Shown: positions 50,213-60,717, numbered from the stretch's first letter. The stretch is 64,000 nt of DNA from Bradyrhizobium sp. CB1717 (GCF_029714325.1 NZ_CP121666.1:8463001-8527000); one strand, 5' to 3'. A program made the numbers and translations. Notes: a model not told the origin generated them from the sequence alone.

Positions 50213-50234
50213 GGGGACGCGCTACGCGCGCCCC
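50213..50234. terminator. GC-rich hairpin between converging genes
   Basis: GGGGACGCGC-TAC-GCGCGCCCC (nine pairs with one bulge), between the small plus-strand gene and the end of the yejF-like gene. No T tract. Confidence 0.4.
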
Positions 50235-50248
50235 CTGAATGACGAACG

Positions 50249-51886
50249 TTATGTCGCCACTGCCCCGTTGCCTGCCGTCTCCAGCCGGAACGCCGCCGCA
50301 AACAGGGCGCGTGTGTAATCAGTCTTCGGGTTCTTGAACAGCTCGGCGGCCTGGCCTTCCTCCACCACCTTGCCACCGCGCATCACGATGAGGTGGCTGG
50401 CGAGCGAGGCGACGACGCGCAAGTCGTGCGAGATGAACATGTAGGTCAGCTCGCGCTTGCGCTGGAGCTCGCGCAGCAGTTCCACCATCTGCGCCTGGAA
50501 CAGCATGTCGAGCGCGCTGGTCGGCTCGTCCAGCACCACGAAATCCGGCTCCAGCACCACCGCGCGCGCGATGCTGATGCGCTGGCGCTGGCCGCCGGAG
50601 AATTCGTGCGGGTAGCGGAAACGCGTATCCGGATTGAGCCCGACATCCTCGAGCGCCTTGACGACGCGCGCCTCGCGTTCCTCGCCCGACAGCTTCGGCT
50701 GATGCACGGAAAGGCCTTCGGCAATGATGTCGGCGACCGACATGCGCGGGCTGAGCGAGCCGAACGGATCCTGGAACACGATCTGCATGTCGCGCCGAAA
50801 GGGGCGCATCTCCTTGAAGCGCAGGCCCTGAATGTCATTGCCGAGGAACACGATACGGCCGTTCGAGGAGATCAGCCGCAGCAGCGCCAGCCCCAGCGTG
50901 GTCTTGCCCGAGCCGGACTCACCGACCACACCGAGCGTCTCGCCCTTGCGCACGGCGACGCTGACGCCATCGACCGCCTTGATGTGACCGACCGTCTTCC
51001 GCATCAGGCCGCGCTTGATCGGAAACCACACTTTGAGGTCATCGGCCGACATCACCACCGGCGCATTCGGCTGCGGCGGCGCCGGATCGGGCTTGGGCTC
51101 GGCCGCGAGCAGGTCGCGCGTATAGGGATGCTTCGGGGTCTTGAAGACCTGTTCGACCGGGCCCTGCTCGACGATCACGCCGCCCTTCATGACACAGACC
51201 GTGTCGGCGATACGGCGCACGATGCCGAGATCGTGGGTGATGAAGAGCAGGCTCATGCCGAGCCGCGAGCGGATCTCGGCGAGCAGCGCCAGGATCTGCG
51301 CCTGCACGGTGACGTCGAGCGCCGTCGTCGGCTCGTCCGCGATCAACAGGTCCGGCTCGTTGGCGAGTGCCATCGCGATCATCACGCGCTGGCGCTGGCC
51401 GCCGGAGAGCTGGTGTGGATAGCTCTTCAGCCGCGTCTCGGGCTCGGGGATGCCGACCTGCGTCAGCAGCTCCAGCGTCCGCTTGCGCGCCTCGGCATTG
51501 CTGGTCGGATTGTGCAGCTGGATGATCTCGCCGATCTGCGCCTCGATCGTGTGCAGCGGATTGAGCGAGGTCATCGGCTCCTGAAAGATGATCGAGATGT
51601 CGCTGCCTCTGATCTCCCGCATCTGCTGCTCGGACTGGTCGATCAACTCGTGCCCCTTGAAGCGGATGCTGCCCGAGGGATGGGAGGCGTTGGGATACGG
51701 CAGGAGCTTCAGGATCGACAGCGCGCTGACCGACTTGCCAGAGCCGGACTCGCCGACCAGCGCCACGCATTCGCCGCGCTTGATCTGGAACGAGACCTTG
51801 TCGACCGCAAGCGTGGTGGCGCCGCCCTGGTGGAAGGCCACCGAGAGGTCGCGCACGCTGAGCAGGGGCTGGTTGATCGCGTCCAT
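50249..51886 (-). CDS. yejF: Peptide ABC transporter ATPase YejF type (two ABC domains)
   Basis: 545-aa fused ATPase. Domain 1 (about 5-265): Walker [11 protein letters not shown], signature [12 protein letters not shown], Walker [13 protein letters not shown]. Domain 2 (about 285-530): [35 protein letters not shown]. Each ends with an oligopeptide-type C-terminal extension. ATG 51886 is chosen since the protein starts 6 aa before the first ABC strand; the longer open frame up to 52960 is the wrong frame of yejE. It energises YejB/YejE. Confidence 0.94.
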   Translation of the reverse strand: MDAINQPLLSVRDLSVAFHQGGATTLAVDKVSFQIKRGECVALVGESGSGKSVSALSILKLLPYPNASHPSGSIRFKGHELIDQSEQQMREIRGSDISIIFQEPMTSLNPLHTIEAQIGEIIQLHNPTSNAEARKRTLELLTQVGIPEPETRLKSYPHQLSGGQRQRVMIAMALANEPDLLIADEPTTALDVTVQAQILALLAEIRSRLGMSLLFITHDLGIVRRIADTVCVMKGGVIVEQGPVEQVFKTPKHPYTRDLLAAEPKPDPAPPQPNAPVVMSADDLKVWFPIKRGLMRKTVGHIKAVDGVSVAVRKGETLGVVGESGSGKTTLGLALLRLISSNGRIVFLGNDIQGLRFKEMRPFRRDMQIVFQDPFGSLSPRMSVADIIAEGLSVHQPKLSGEEREARVVKALEDVGLNPDTRFRYPHEFSGGQRQRISIARAVVLEPDFVVLDEPTSALDMLFQAQMVELLRELQRKRELTYMFISHDLRVVASLASHLIVMRGGKVVEEGQAAELFKNPKTDYTRALFAAAFRLETAGNGAVAT

Positions 51887-51891
51887 CGGCC

Positions 51892-53070
51892 TTACCTGAA
51901 CGTCTTGCGCGGATCGAAGGCGTCGCGCACCGCTTCGCCGATGAAGATCAAAAGCGACAGCATGATCGCGACCGAGAAGAAGCCGGAGAAGCCGAGCCAG
52001 GGCGCCTGCACGTTGGCCTTGGCCTGCGACAGCAATTCGCCGAGCGAGGGCGATCCCGGCGGCAGGCCGAAGCCGAGGAAGTCGAGCGCCGTCAGTGTCA
52101 TCACCGACGAGGAGACGATGAACGGCAGGAAGGTCATGGTCGCGACCATCGCGTTCGGCAGCAGGTGGCGGAACATGATGACGGGGTTGGAGACGCCGAG
52201 CGCCCGCGCCGCCTGGATATATTCGAAATTGCGCCCGCGCAGGAACTCGGCCCGCACCAGACCAACCAGCGAGACCCAGGAGAACAGCAGGAGAATGCCG
52301 AGCAGCACGAAGAAGCCGGGCACGAGCACCGAGGACAGGATCAGGAGAAGATAGAGCGAGGGAATCGCCGTCCAGATCTCGATGAAGCGCTGGAAGATGA
52401 GATCGACCCGCCCTCCGAAATAGCCTTGCACCGCCCCCGCCGCGATGCCGATGACGGACGAGACGATGGTGAGGCAAAGGCCGAACAGCACCGAGATGCG
52501 GAAGCCGTAGATCAGCCGCGCCACCACGTCGCGGCCCTGATCGTCGGTGCCGAGCCAGTTGTATTCGAGATCGCGGCAGCTCTTCAGCCCCTTCTTCTCG
52601 ACCACCGCCTTGCACTGCTTCTCGGTCAGCATCCAGGTCGGCGGCGACGGCGCCGGCGTCGGCAGGTCGAGATTGTGGGTGTCGTAGGAGTAACGGATCA
52701 GCGGCCAGACGATGGTGCCGCCCTTGTCCTTGATCAGCTTCTGCAGATAGGGATCGCGGTAGTCTGCCGCCGTCTCGAAATCGCCGCCGAAGGTGGTTTC
52801 CGAATAGGTCACGAAGGCCGGCCAATAGAGACGGCCGTCGAACTTGATCAGGAACGGCCGATCGTTGGCGATCAGCTCGGCGAACAGCGAGATCACGAAC
52901 AGGGCAATGAATATCCAGAACGACCAGTAGCCGCGCCGGTTGGCCTTGAAGTTCTGCCACCGCCGCCTGTTCAGCGGCGATGGCGCGAACGGCTTGCGCG
53001 TGATCGGAACGGCGTCGCCGAGCGGCGACTTCGCTGTGGTCTCGATCGGCGTCGGCGCGGTGATCGTCAT
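51892..53070 (-). CDS. yejE: Peptide ABC transporter permease YejE type
   Basis: 392-aa inner-membrane permease with an N-terminal helix, a periplasmic insert with two cysteines (EKQCKAVVEKKGLKSCRDLE) and the BPD domain (LGTDDQGRDVVARLIYGFRI, EFIQAARALG-like EYIQAARALGVSNPVIMFRH). ATG 53070 shares one base with the yejB stop (TGATG) and follows GGGAGG. Confidence 0.94.
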   Translation of the reverse strand: MTITAPTPIETTAKSPLGDAVPITRKPFAPSPLNRRRWQNFKANRRGYWSFWIFIALFVISLFAELIANDRPFLIKFDGRLYWPAFVTYSETTFGGDFETAADYRDPYLQKLIKDKGGTIVWPLIRYSYDTHNLDLPTPAPSPPTWMLTEKQCKAVVEKKGLKSCRDLEYNWLGTDDQGRDVVARLIYGFRISVLFGLCLTIVSSVIGIAAGAVQGYFGGRVDLIFQRFIEIWTAIPSLYLLLILSSVLVPGFFVLLGILLLFSWVSLVGLVRAEFLRGRNFEYIQAARALGVSNPVIMFRHLLPNAMVATMTFLPFIVSSSVMTLTALDFLGFGLPPGSPSLGELLSQAKANVQAPWLGFSGFFSVAIMLSLLIFIGEAVRDAFDPRKTFR

Positions 53071-54179
53071 CAGACCTCCCGTGCCTCGAAATCGATCCGG
53101 GGGTCGATCCACATATAGGTCAGGTCGGAGATCAGGTTGATCACGAGTCCGACCAGCGAAAAGATGTAGAGCGTGCCGAACACCACGGGATAGTCGCGGT
53201 TGAGCACGCTCTCGAAGCTGAGCAGCCCGAGCCCATCCAGCGAGAAGATGGTCTCGATCAGAAGTGAGCCGGAAAAGAAGGCGTGGATGAAGGTCCCGGG
53301 GAAGCCGGCGATCACGATCAGCATGGCGTTGCGGAAGACGTGGCCGTAGAGCACCCGGTTCTCACTGCAGCCCTTGGCGCGCGCGGTCATGACGTATTGC
53401 TTGCGGATCTCGTCCAGGAACGAGTTCTTGGTCAGGAACGTCATGGTGGTGAACGCACCTAACCCCATGGCGATCAGCGGCAGCGTCAGGTGCCAGAAAT
53501 AGTCGATGATCTTCCAGTACCAGGGAAATTGCGACCAGCCGTCCGAGGTCAGTCCGCGCAGCGGGAACCAGTTGAAGAACGAGCCGCCGGCAAACAGGAT
53601 GATCAGGAGGATCGCGAACAGGAAGCCGGGAATGGCATAGCCGAGCACGAGCACGGTCGAGGTCCAAGTGTCGAACCGTGCGCCGTCGTTCACAGCCTTG
53701 CGAATGCCGAGCGGGATCGAGATCAGGTAGGTCAGAAGCGTCAGCCAGATCCCGAGCGAGATCGAGACCGGCAGCTTCTCCTTGATGAGCTGGAGCACGC
53801 TGACGTCGCGGAAATAGCTCTTGCCGAAATCGAAGCGGGCAAAGTTCCACACCATCAGCGCGAAGCGCTCCGGTGCCGGCTTGTCGAAGCCGAACTGCGC
53901 CTCCAGCTTCTTGATGAAATCAGGGTCGAGACCCTGCGCACCGCGATATTTTGAGTTGATGGCATCGCCGCCGGCACCGACCTGCCCCGGCGCGCGCTGC
54001 GCAAAATCACCGCCGCCCGAAATGCGCGACGTTCCGCCGGTGTCGGCGCCCGAGAGCTGCGCGATCACACGCTCGACCGGACCGCCCGGCGCGAACTGCA
54101 CCACGACGAAGGAGACGAAGAGGATCCCGAGCAGGGTCGGGATCATCAGGAGGAGACGGCGGGCGATATAGGCGCTCAT
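53070..54179 (-). CDS. yejB: Peptide ABC transporter permease YejB type
   Basis: 369-aa permease (ARRLLMIPTLLGILFVSFVV; FVTKNSFLDEIRKQYVMTAR-like LTKNSFLDEIRKQYVMTARA; LLIETIFSLDGLGLL). The Gly-rich insert after residue 40 and the QFGFDKPAPERF segment are typical of YejB. Two bp separate it from the upstream binding-protein gene. Confidence 0.94.
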   Translation of the reverse strand: MSAYIARRLLLMIPTLLGILFVSFVVVQFAPGGPVERVIAQLSGADTGGTSRISGGGDFAQRAPGQVGAGGDAINSKYRGAQGLDPDFIKKLEAQFGFDKPAPERFALMVWNFARFDFGKSYFRDVSVLQLIKEKLPVSISLGIWLTLLTYLISIPLGIRKAVNDGARFDTWTSTVLVLGYAIPGFLFAILLIILFAGGSFFNWFPLRGLTSDGWSQFPWYWKIIDYFWHLTLPLIAMGLGAFTTMTFLTKNSFLDEIRKQYVMTARAKGCSENRVLYGHVFRNAMLIVIAGFPGTFIHAFFSGSLLIETIFSLDGLGLLSFESVLNRDYPVVFGTLYIFSLVGLVINLISDLTYMWIDPRIDFEAREV

Positions 54180-54181
54180 GA

Positions 54182-56056
54182 TTATTTCGCCTGCTCGAGC
54201 TTGGCCGCCCTGGCGCCATCATACCACCAGATGTCGGGAGCACCGACACCGTTGGCGTAACGCGGCAGCTTCTGGGGGTGACCGAACTGATCCCAGTAAG
54301 CCAGCCGGTGCGTCTTGTTATACCATTGCGGCACCCAGTAGCGGCCGGCGCGGAACAAACGATCGAACGCACGGCAGGCGACGGTCAGTTCCTCGCGGCT
54401 GTCGGCGGCCATGATCTTCTCGACCATCGCGTCGATGGCCGGGCTGGCGACACCCGCGAGATTGTACGAACCCTTGGTGTTCGCAACCTGCGACGAGAAG
54501 AACGCGCGCATGGCATCGCCCGGCGTCGCCGACATGCTGAATCGCTGGATCGTCATGTCGAAGTCGAAATCTTCCTGGCGCGCCTTGTGCTGCACGGCGT
54601 CGACGACGCGCACGCTCGCCTCGATGCCGAGAGTGCCCAGATTCTTGATGTAAGGCGCGTGGTGCGGCTGGAACGAAGGCTCGTCCAGCAGGAACTCGAT
54701 CTTGAACACCTCGCCGCTTGGCAGCACCCGCTTGCCGTCCTTGATCGGCACGCCGGCCTCGTTCAGCAGTTGCTGCGCCTTGCGGAGCAGACTGCGATCC
54801 TGCCCGGAGCCGTCGGAGACCGGCGGGGTAAACGGCGCCGCGAACACATCCTCGGGAACCTGGCCGCGGAACGGCTCCAGCAGCTTCAGCTCCTCCGGCG
54901 ATGGAGGCTCGTTGCTGGCCATCAGATCAGAATTCTGGAATGGCGACACCGTACGGGCATAGGCCCCGTACATGATCGTCTTGTTGGTCCACTCGAAATC
55001 GAAGGCGTTGATCAGCGCCTCGCGCACGCGCGGATCCCTGAACTTGTCGCGCCGCGTGTTGATGAACCAGCCCTGCGCACCGGACGGCGTATCGTCGGGC
55101 ACGACCTCCATCTTGACGCGCCTGTCCTTCACGGCCGGAAAGTCATAGCGAGTTGCCCAGATGCGGGAGGTGAATTCCTCGCGGTAGAGATAGTTCTTGC
55201 CGGTAAAACCCTCGAAGGCGACATCGCGGTCGCGATAGAATTCGTAGCGCACGACATCGAAATTGTAGCTGCCGCGACATACCGGCAGATCGGCGGCCCA
55301 CCAGTCCTTCACCCGCTCGTATTCGATGTAACGATTGACCTCGAACCTGCCGACCTTGTACGGGCCCGAGCCGAGCGGGATCTCCAGCGACGACTCGTCG
55401 AACGGACGGGACGCGTAATACGCCTTGGAGAAGATCGGCAGGCCCGCGACATAGAGCGGCACGTCGCGCGCGCGACCCTTGGCGAAGGTGACGACGAGCG
55501 TCGCATCGTCGAGAGCTTCCGCACTGACCATGTCGCGCATCTGCACGATGATCAGCGGATGCCCCTTGGTCTTCAGCGCCGTCAGCGAAAACGCTGCATC
55601 GTGGGCGGTGAGCTTGCTGCCGTCGTGGAATTTCGCCTCGGGCCGCATGGTGAAGCGATAGACCAGCTTGTCCGGCGAGATCTGCACGGATTTGGCGGCC
55701 AGCCCGTACATCGCGTCAGGCTCGTCATTTGCACGCACCATCAGCGGCACGAACGTCATGTCCATGCCTTGCGCGCCGTCGCCCTTCAGGATGTAGGCAT
55801 TGAGCGAGTTGAAGGTCTGGTAGGACTGGTTGTAGGCGCGCACCGACGGGATGAGCGAGAAGGTGCCACCCTTCGGTGCGTCCAGATTGACGTAGTCGAA
55901 ATGGTGGAAGTCGGCGGGATATTTGAGATCGCCGAAGGCGGAGATGCCGTGGGCTTCGGCCGGCCCTTCCGACGCCGCCGCGCCGCGCGACAGGGCGGCG
56001 CTGAACGCACCCCCGGCACCCAGAACCAGCACATGCCGGCGTGAAAGCTGCGCCAT
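54182..56056 (-). CDS. yejA: Extracellular solute-binding protein family 5 (YejA type), second copy
   Basis: 624-aa periplasmic binding protein. The signal peptide has a twin-Arg-like start (SRRHVLVLGAGGAFSAALSR). The mature part shows HGISAFGDLKYPADFHHFDY, VNLDAPKGGTFSLIP and the C-terminal WVPQWYNKTHRLAYWDQFG of YejA-like proteins. ATG 56056 is chosen by the signal peptide and AAGGA 9 bp before. It is a paralogue of the protein at 56071; both feed the YejBEF system. Confidence 0.93.
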   Translation of the reverse strand: MAQLSRRHVLVLGAGGAFSAALSRGAAASEGPAEAHGISAFGDLKYPADFHHFDYVNLDAPKGGTFSLIPSVRAYNQSYQTFNSLNAYILKGDGAQGMDMTFVPLMVRANDEPDAMYGLAAKSVQISPDKLVYRFTMRPEAKFHDGSKLTAHDAAFSLTALKTKGHPLIIVQMRDMVSAEALDDATLVVTFAKGRARDVPLYVAGLPIFSKAYYASRPFDESSLEIPLGSGPYKVGRFEVNRYIEYERVKDWWAADLPVCRGSYNFDVVRYEFYRDRDVAFEGFTGKNYLYREEFTSRIWATRYDFPAVKDRRVKMEVVPDDTPSGAQGWFINTRRDKFRDPRVREALINAFDFEWTNKTIMYGAYARTVSPFQNSDLMASNEPPSPEELKLLEPFRGQVPEDVFAAPFTPPVSDGSGQDRSLLRKAQQLLNEAGVPIKDGKRVLPSGEVFKIEFLLDEPSFQPHHAPYIKNLGTLGIEASVRVVDAVQHKARQEDFDFDMTIQRFSMSATPGDAMRAFFSSQVANTKGSYNLAGVASPAIDAMVEKIMAADSREELTVACRAFDRLFRAGRYWVPQWYNKTHRLAYWDQFGHPQKLPRYANGVGAPDIWWYDGARAAKLEQAK

Positions 56057-56070
56057 GCGGGGGATATCCT

Positions 56071-57987
56071 TCACGACTTCTTTGCGATCCGCGCCGCCTT
56101 GTCTGCGTCGTACCACCAGATGAACGGGAAGCCGGACTGACCGTATTTGGGCAGTTCCGCCGGCCGGCCGAAGCGATCCCAGCGCGCGGTGCGCACCTTG
56201 GTGTAGGTCCACTGCGGCACGACGTAGTTATTCCACAGCAACACACGGTCCAGCGCCTTGGTGGCCGCGACGAGATCGTCGCGATCCCTGGCGTAGATCA
56301 ACCGCTCGATCAGCTTGTCGACCGCCGGATTCTTGATGCCTGCGATATTGCGCGAGCCGGCAGTGTCGGCCGACTTGGACGACCAGAACTCGCGCTGCTC
56401 GTTGCCTGGCGATTGCGACTCGCCCCAGGAGTTGGTGACGACGTCGAAATCCCACTCGCGCGTCCTGTTCTCGTATTGGGTCGGGTCGACCGTTCGCACG
56501 CTCACGGCAATGCCGAGCCGTTCCAGCGACGGCTTGTAGAACAGCGTGACCCGCTCGAAGCTCGGATCCTGGTTCAGCAATTCTAGCGAGAACTGCGCGC
56601 CGGTCTTGACGTCGATCAGCTTGCGGTCGCGCACCTCATAGCCGGCCTCCTTGAACAGGCGCAACGCCTCGCGCAGATTATCGCGCACGGCTTCGGGACT
56701 GCCGCCGACCGGATTGGTGTAGGCTGTCGTGAAGACTTCGGGCGGCACTTCGGCACGAACGGTCTCGAGGATTTCGAGTTCCTTGCCCTGAGGCAATCCG
56801 GTCGCCATGAGCTCGTCGATGCCGTCGAAATAGCTGCTGATGCGCTTGTACTGGCCGTAGAAGATCTGCTTGTTCATCTCCTCGAAGTCGAACGCGTAGT
56901 TGAGCGCACGGCGTACGCGGGGATCGCTGAACTTGGCGCGGCGCAGGTTCGGGACGAAGGCCTGCATCACGCCCGAGCTGCGATTGGCGAACTCCTCGAG
57001 GATCACGCGCTTTTCGCTCACGGCCGGGAAGTCGTAGGCCGTCGCCCAACTCTTCGCGCTGTTCTCGGTGCGCCAGTCGACCTGATCGGCCTTGAAAGCC
57101 TCGATCGCCACGGTGGCGTCGCGGAAATACTCGTAACGCAGCTCGTCGAAATTGTTGCGGCCGACATTGGCGGGCAGATCGCGCCCCCAATAATCCTTGA
57201 CGCGCTCCAGCGCGATCGAGCGTCCGGCGACGAATTCCTTGACCTTGTAGGGGCCGGAGCCGAGCGGCACTTCCAGCGTGGTCGCGGAGACATCGCGCTT
57301 GCGGCCCTGCGCGTCGGTCCCCTCCCACCAATGCTTCGGCAGAACCGTGAGCTGGCCCACGATCTGCGGCAATTCGCGATTGCCCGGCGCGTCGAACACG
57401 AACTTCACCTCGCGCTCGCCGACCTTCTCCGCCTTCACCACATGGCTGTAATAGGCCGAGTACATCGGGTGGTGCTTCTTGAAGGAATCGAGCGAGAAGA
57501 TCACGTCCTCGACGGTGACGGGCTTGCCGTCATGCCATTTGGCCTGCGGCCGCAAGCGATAGGTGACGAAGGAGAAATCGTCGGGGTGGCTGACGGCTTC
57601 GGCCAGCGCGCCATATTCGGTCGAGACTTCGTCGAGCGCAGGCGTGAGGAGGGATTCGTAGATGAACGCGACCGCTCCGGAGACCTGGCCCTTCACCCCA
57701 GACACGACGATGTTGAAATTGTCGAATGTGCCGACGGCGATCTGGCGCGCGACGCCGCCCTTCGGGGCTTCCGGATTGACGTAGTCGAAGCGCTTGAAGT
57801 CGGCGGGGTACTTGACCTTGCCAAACAGCGACAGCGCATGGCGCCAAGGCAACCCATTTGAAGGCAGCTCGCTCGCCGATTGCGCCTGTGCCGCACCGAT
57901 GGCGGGAACGCCCGCCACGGAACCGAGGGCGGGGAGCGCTGCGGCCGCAGCGCCGGTGAGCAGGAGATCGCGTCGGGTAATGGCCAA
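56071..57987 (-). CDS. yejA: Extracellular solute-binding protein family 5 (YejA type), first copy
   Basis: 638-aa periplasmic binding protein with a Tat-like signal (TRRDLLLTGAAAAALPALGS...AQAQ). It has the same landmarks as its neighbour (ALSLFGKVKYPADFKRFDYV, NPEAPKGG, YVVPQWTYTKVRTARWDRFG). The start appears to be TTG 57987, as no in-frame ATG or GTG precedes the signal peptide. First gene of the yej-type operon. The homologous E. coli system imports peptides, including microcin C. Confidence 0.93.
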   Translation of the reverse strand: MAITRRDLLLTGAAAAALPALGSVAGVPAIGAAQAQSASELPSNGLPWRHALSLFGKVKYPADFKRFDYVNPEAPKGGVARQIAVGTFDNFNIVVSGVKGQVSGAVAFIYESLLTPALDEVSTEYGALAEAVSHPDDFSFVTYRLRPQAKWHDGKPVTVEDVIFSLDSFKKHHPMYSAYYSHVVKAEKVGEREVKFVFDAPGNRELPQIVGQLTVLPKHWWEGTDAQGRKRDVSATTLEVPLGSGPYKVKEFVAGRSIALERVKDYWGRDLPANVGRNNFDELRYEYFRDATVAIEAFKADQVDWRTENSAKSWATAYDFPAVSEKRVILEEFANRSSGVMQAFVPNLRRAKFSDPRVRRALNYAFDFEEMNKQIFYGQYKRISSYFDGIDELMATGLPQGKELEILETVRAEVPPEVFTTAYTNPVGGSPEAVRDNLREALRLFKEAGYEVRDRKLIDVKTGAQFSLELLNQDPSFERVTLFYKPSLERLGIAVSVRTVDPTQYENRTREWDFDVVTNSWGESQSPGNEQREFWSSKSADTAGSRNIAGIKNPAVDKLIERLIYARDRDDLVAATKALDRVLLWNNYVVPQWTYTKVRTARWDRFGRPAELPKYGQSGFPFIWWYDADKAARIAKKS

Positions 57988-58148
57988 ATCAATAGTCCTG
58001 TCTTGAAGGAGGCTACTCCTTTAAGGTCCCAATATAGGCGAGGTTTCGACGGAATATGTTGCTTTTTCCTCATGTTGGAAGGCCGGACGGCCTCTCAGAT
58101 GCGGCCAAACGCCCCGATAACGAGCCCGCGAGGTCCGGATAAGGAAAC

Positions 58149-58170
58149 GGCCAGGCTTTTCAGCCTGGCC
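58149..58170. terminator. Hairpin after the cytochrome c gene
   Basis: GGCCAGGC-TTTTCA-GCCTGGCC, 8 perfect pairs, 29 bp beyond the cytochrome stop on the minus strand; only a short T-rich stretch follows on that strand. Confidence 0.55.
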
Positions 58171-58198
58171 GCATCTTCCAGAATCGGTTCTTGAAGCC

Positions 58199-58753
58199 TT
58201 ATTTCGACGCCGTCGGCAGCGGCTGCGGATGATCCGACAGCGAGTTCAGATAGGCGATGACGTCGGCGCGCTCGGAATCCTTCGGGATACCGGCGAAGCC
58301 CATCGCGGTGCCCGGAATGAAGCCCTTCGGATTGGCGATGAACTTGTTGAGGTCGTCGAAGGTCCAGGTGCCGCCCTTGCCCTTCATCGCGGCCGAGAAG
58401 TTGAAGCCGTTACGGCCCTGGCCCCTGGCCTCGCCGACGACGCCAAAGAGGTTCGGACCGACGCGATTCGGGCCGCCCTTTTCGAAGGTGTGGCAGGCGC
58501 CGCACTTCTTGGCGGCGGCGGCACCCTTCTCGACGGAGGCGGTCTGGAGCAGCTTTTCGATCGGCTCGGAGGAGGCCGCGGCGGCGCCGCCTTCCTTGCC
58601 GTGGCCGGCGTCTTCCTTCACCGCGATCTCGAAACCCGGCTTCTCCGGCATCTTGGGCGAGAACAGTGCCTGGGCGGTGAAGCTCGTCACCAGCAGGATG
58701 AGACAGGTGCCGAGCACGGCACCGAGAATCTTGTTCAGTTCAAACGAGTCCAT
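58199..58753 (-). CDS. Membrane-anchored class I cytochrome c (CycM-like)
   Basis: 184-aa cytochrome. An uncleaved N-terminal helix (GAVLGTCLILLVTSFTAQAL) and a charged Gly/Ala/Glu linker lead to the haem domain: CGACH (haem attachment, about residue 93), NRVGPNLFGVVG and the Met ligand in IPGTAMGFAGI. CycM of Bradyrhizobium transfers electrons from the bc1 complex to the aa3 oxidase, which is the likely role. ATG 58753 is chosen because the anchor follows at once. Confidence 0.93.
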   Translation of the reverse strand: MDSFELNKILGAVLGTCLILLVTSFTAQALFSPKMPEKPGFEIAVKEDAGHGKEGGAAAASSEPIEKLLQTASVEKGAAAAKKCGACHTFEKGGPNRVGPNLFGVVGEARGQGRNGFNFSAAMKGKGGTWTFDDLNKFIANPKGFIPGTAMGFAGIPKDSERADVIAYLNSLSDHPQPLPTASK

Positions 58754-58974
58754 TTCCGGCCAGGCCCCACACCGCTGAGAAGGATTAGCGGCCGGGCGGC
58801 CGCCAGGACGAGCCTCGGGAGAATCAAAAACATTCCTTATTGTTTCCCCGAGTTTTGCCACTGAGATATCGGTTTGCCCGGGGTCTGGCAACCCGTATAA
58901 GCGACCCGGCTTCGAACCCGTCCCCATCCCATTTCTCGGCGCGGAAAACGCTCCATTTCCAGGCCCTTGAACCA

Positions 58975-59715
58975 ATGACCGATCCCCGCATCCTGGTGCT
59001 GATACCGGCCCGCATGGCCGCCACCCGCCTGCCCGGCAAGCCGCTCGCCGACATCGCGGGCCTGCCGATGATCGTGCATGTGCTGCGCCGTGCGGAAGCC
59101 GCCGGCATCGGCCGGGTTGCTGTCGCCACCGACACCGACGAGATCGCCTCGGTCGTGACGGCCCATGGCGGCGAGGCGGTGATGACCCGCGCCGACCATC
59201 CCTCCGGCTCGGACCGCATCCACGAGGCCATGCAGAAGCTCGACCCCGCGGGCAAGGCCGAGATCGTGATCAATCTCCAGGGCGATTTCCCGACCATCAC
59301 GCCGCAGACCATCCGCGAGGTACTGCCGCCCTTTGACGACCCCGCGGTCGACATCGTGACGCTGGCCTCCCAGATCCACACCGAGGAGGAGGACCTCGCC
59401 CCGAGCGTGGTGAAGGCGATCGGCTCGCCGATCGGGCCGAAGCGATTGCGCGCACTTTATTTCACGCGCGCCACCGCCCCGTACGGAAACGGACCGCGAT
59501 ACCACCACATCGGCCTTTATGCCTATCGCCGCGCGGCGCTGGAGCGGTTCGTGTCGCTGCCGCCCTCGCCCCTCGAAAAACAGGAGAGCCTGGAGCAGCT
59601 CCGGGCGGTGGAGGCCGGCATGCGCATCGACATCATGATCGTCGACAGCGTGCCCCGCGGCGTCGACACGCCGCCCGATCTCGAAACCGCGCGCAGCATC
59701 CTTTCCAAATCCTGA
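58975..59715 (+). CDS. kdsB: 3-deoxy-manno-octulosonate cytidylyltransferase
   Basis: 246-aa enzyme that activates Kdo as CMP-Kdo for lipid A synthesis. The start [20 protein letters not shown] holds the CTP-binding [27 protein letters not shown] and [14 protein letters not shown] are also canonical. ATG 58975 is chosen by this conserved start. Followed 21 bp later by pheA. Confidence 0.96.
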   Translation: MTDPRILVLIPARMAATRLPGKPLADIAGLPMIVHVLRRAEAAGIGRVAVATDTDEIASVVTAHGGEAVMTRADHPSGSDRIHEAMQKLDPAGKAEIVINLQGDFPTITPQTIREVLPPFDDPAVDIVTLASQIHTEEEDLAPSVVKAIGSPIGPKRLRALYFTRATAPYGNGPRYHHIGLYAYRRAALERFVSLPPSPLEKQESLEQLRAVEAGMRIDIMIVDSVPRGVDTPPDLETARSILSKS

Positions 59716-59736
59716 GCCGCTGCTACAAGGCCGACC

Positions 59737-60594
59737 ATGAGCAAGATGAAGATCGCATTCCAGGGCGAACCCGGAGCCAATTCCCACATCGCCATCGTCG
59801 AGGCCTATCCCGACGCCGAGCCGATGCCCTGCGCCACGTTCGAGGACGCCCTGTCGGCGATCTCGTCCGGTGAGGCCGATCTTGGCATGATCCCGATCGA
59901 GAACTCGGTCGCCGGCCGCGTCGCCGACATCCATCATTTGTTGCCGGCCTCCGGCCTGTTCATCATCGGCGAATGGTTCTTGCCGGTCCGGCATCAGCTG
60001 ATGGCGGTGAAGGGGACCAAGATCGAAGACATCAAGAGCGTCGAGAGCCATGTGCATGCGCTCGGCCAGTGCCGCCGCATCATCCGCAAGCTCGGCATCA
60101 AGCCGATCGTGCACGCCGACACCGCGGGCAGCGCCCGCGACATCTCGGAGCGCAAGGACAAGACCGTCGCCGCAATCGCCTCGCGCCTGGCCGCGAAAAT
60201 CTATGGCCTCGATATCCTCGCTGAAGACATCGAGGACGAGGCCCACAACACCACGCGCTTCGTGGTGCTGGCGCGTGAGCCGAAATGGGCTCCCCAAGGC
60301 TCGGGCCCGCTGGTCACGACGTTTGTCTTCCGTGTGCGCAACCTGCCCGCCGCGCTCTACAAGGCGCTCGGCGGCTTTGCCACCAACGGCGTCAACATGA
60401 CCAAGCTCGAGAGCTACATGGTCGACGGCAATTTCTTCGCCACGCAGTTCTATGCCGACGTCGACGGCCATCCCGAAGACAAGGGCCTCGCCTTCGCGAT
60501 CGAGGAGCTGAAATTCTTCTCGCGCGAATTCCGCATCGTCGGCGTCTATCCGGGCCACCCCTTCCGCGCGACATTCAGCGAGACGCAGGATTGA
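59737..60594 (+). CDS. pheA: Prephenate dehydratase
   Basis: 285-aa monofunctional enzyme converting prephenate to phenylpyruvate for phenylalanine synthesis. The catalytic domain (AFQGEPGANSHIA, LGMIPIENSVAGRV, HNTTRFVVLAREP with the catalytic Thr) is followed by an ACT regulatory domain (KLESYMVDG) that binds phenylalanine. No chorismate mutase domain. Confidence 0.96.
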   Translation: MSKMKIAFQGEPGANSHIAIVEAYPDAEPMPCATFEDALSAISSGEADLGMIPIENSVAGRVADIHHLLPASGLFIIGEWFLPVRHQLMAVKGTKIEDIKSVESHVHALGQCRRIIRKLGIKPIVHADTAGSARDISERKDKTVAAIASRLAAKIYGLDILAEDIEDEAHNTTRFVVLAREPKWAPQGSGPLVTTFVFRVRNLPAALYKALGGFATNGVNMTKLESYMVDGNFFATQFYADVDGHPEDKGLAFAIEELKFFSREFRIVGVYPGHPFRATFSETQD

Positions 60595-60600
60595 TATCGT

Positions 60601-60630
60601 GTCCCGGACGCGCGAAGCGCGAGCCGGGAC
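60601..60630. repeat. Palindromic repeat after pheA
   Basis: GTCCCGG and CCGGGAC enclose a second stem CGCG-AA-CGCG-like core (ACGCGCGAAGCGCGA). It begins 6 bp past the pheA stop; a further imperfect hairpin region continues to about 60712 (GCAGCGCA / TGCGCTGC). Likely an intergenic repeat that also separates the converging genes. Confidence 0.7.
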
Positions 60631-60717
60631 CCAGAAGCAGCGATTGACAGAGCTGCGAGGAGCCCGGCTCTGCAGCGCATCACTGCGTGCTGCGCTGCAT
60701 CCGGGGCATGAGAACTT

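Noticed and set aside
51887..52960. Long upstream extension of the yejF frame (903 aa in total)
   Set aside because: The added part reads the yejE gene in another frame; the ABC protein starts at 51886.
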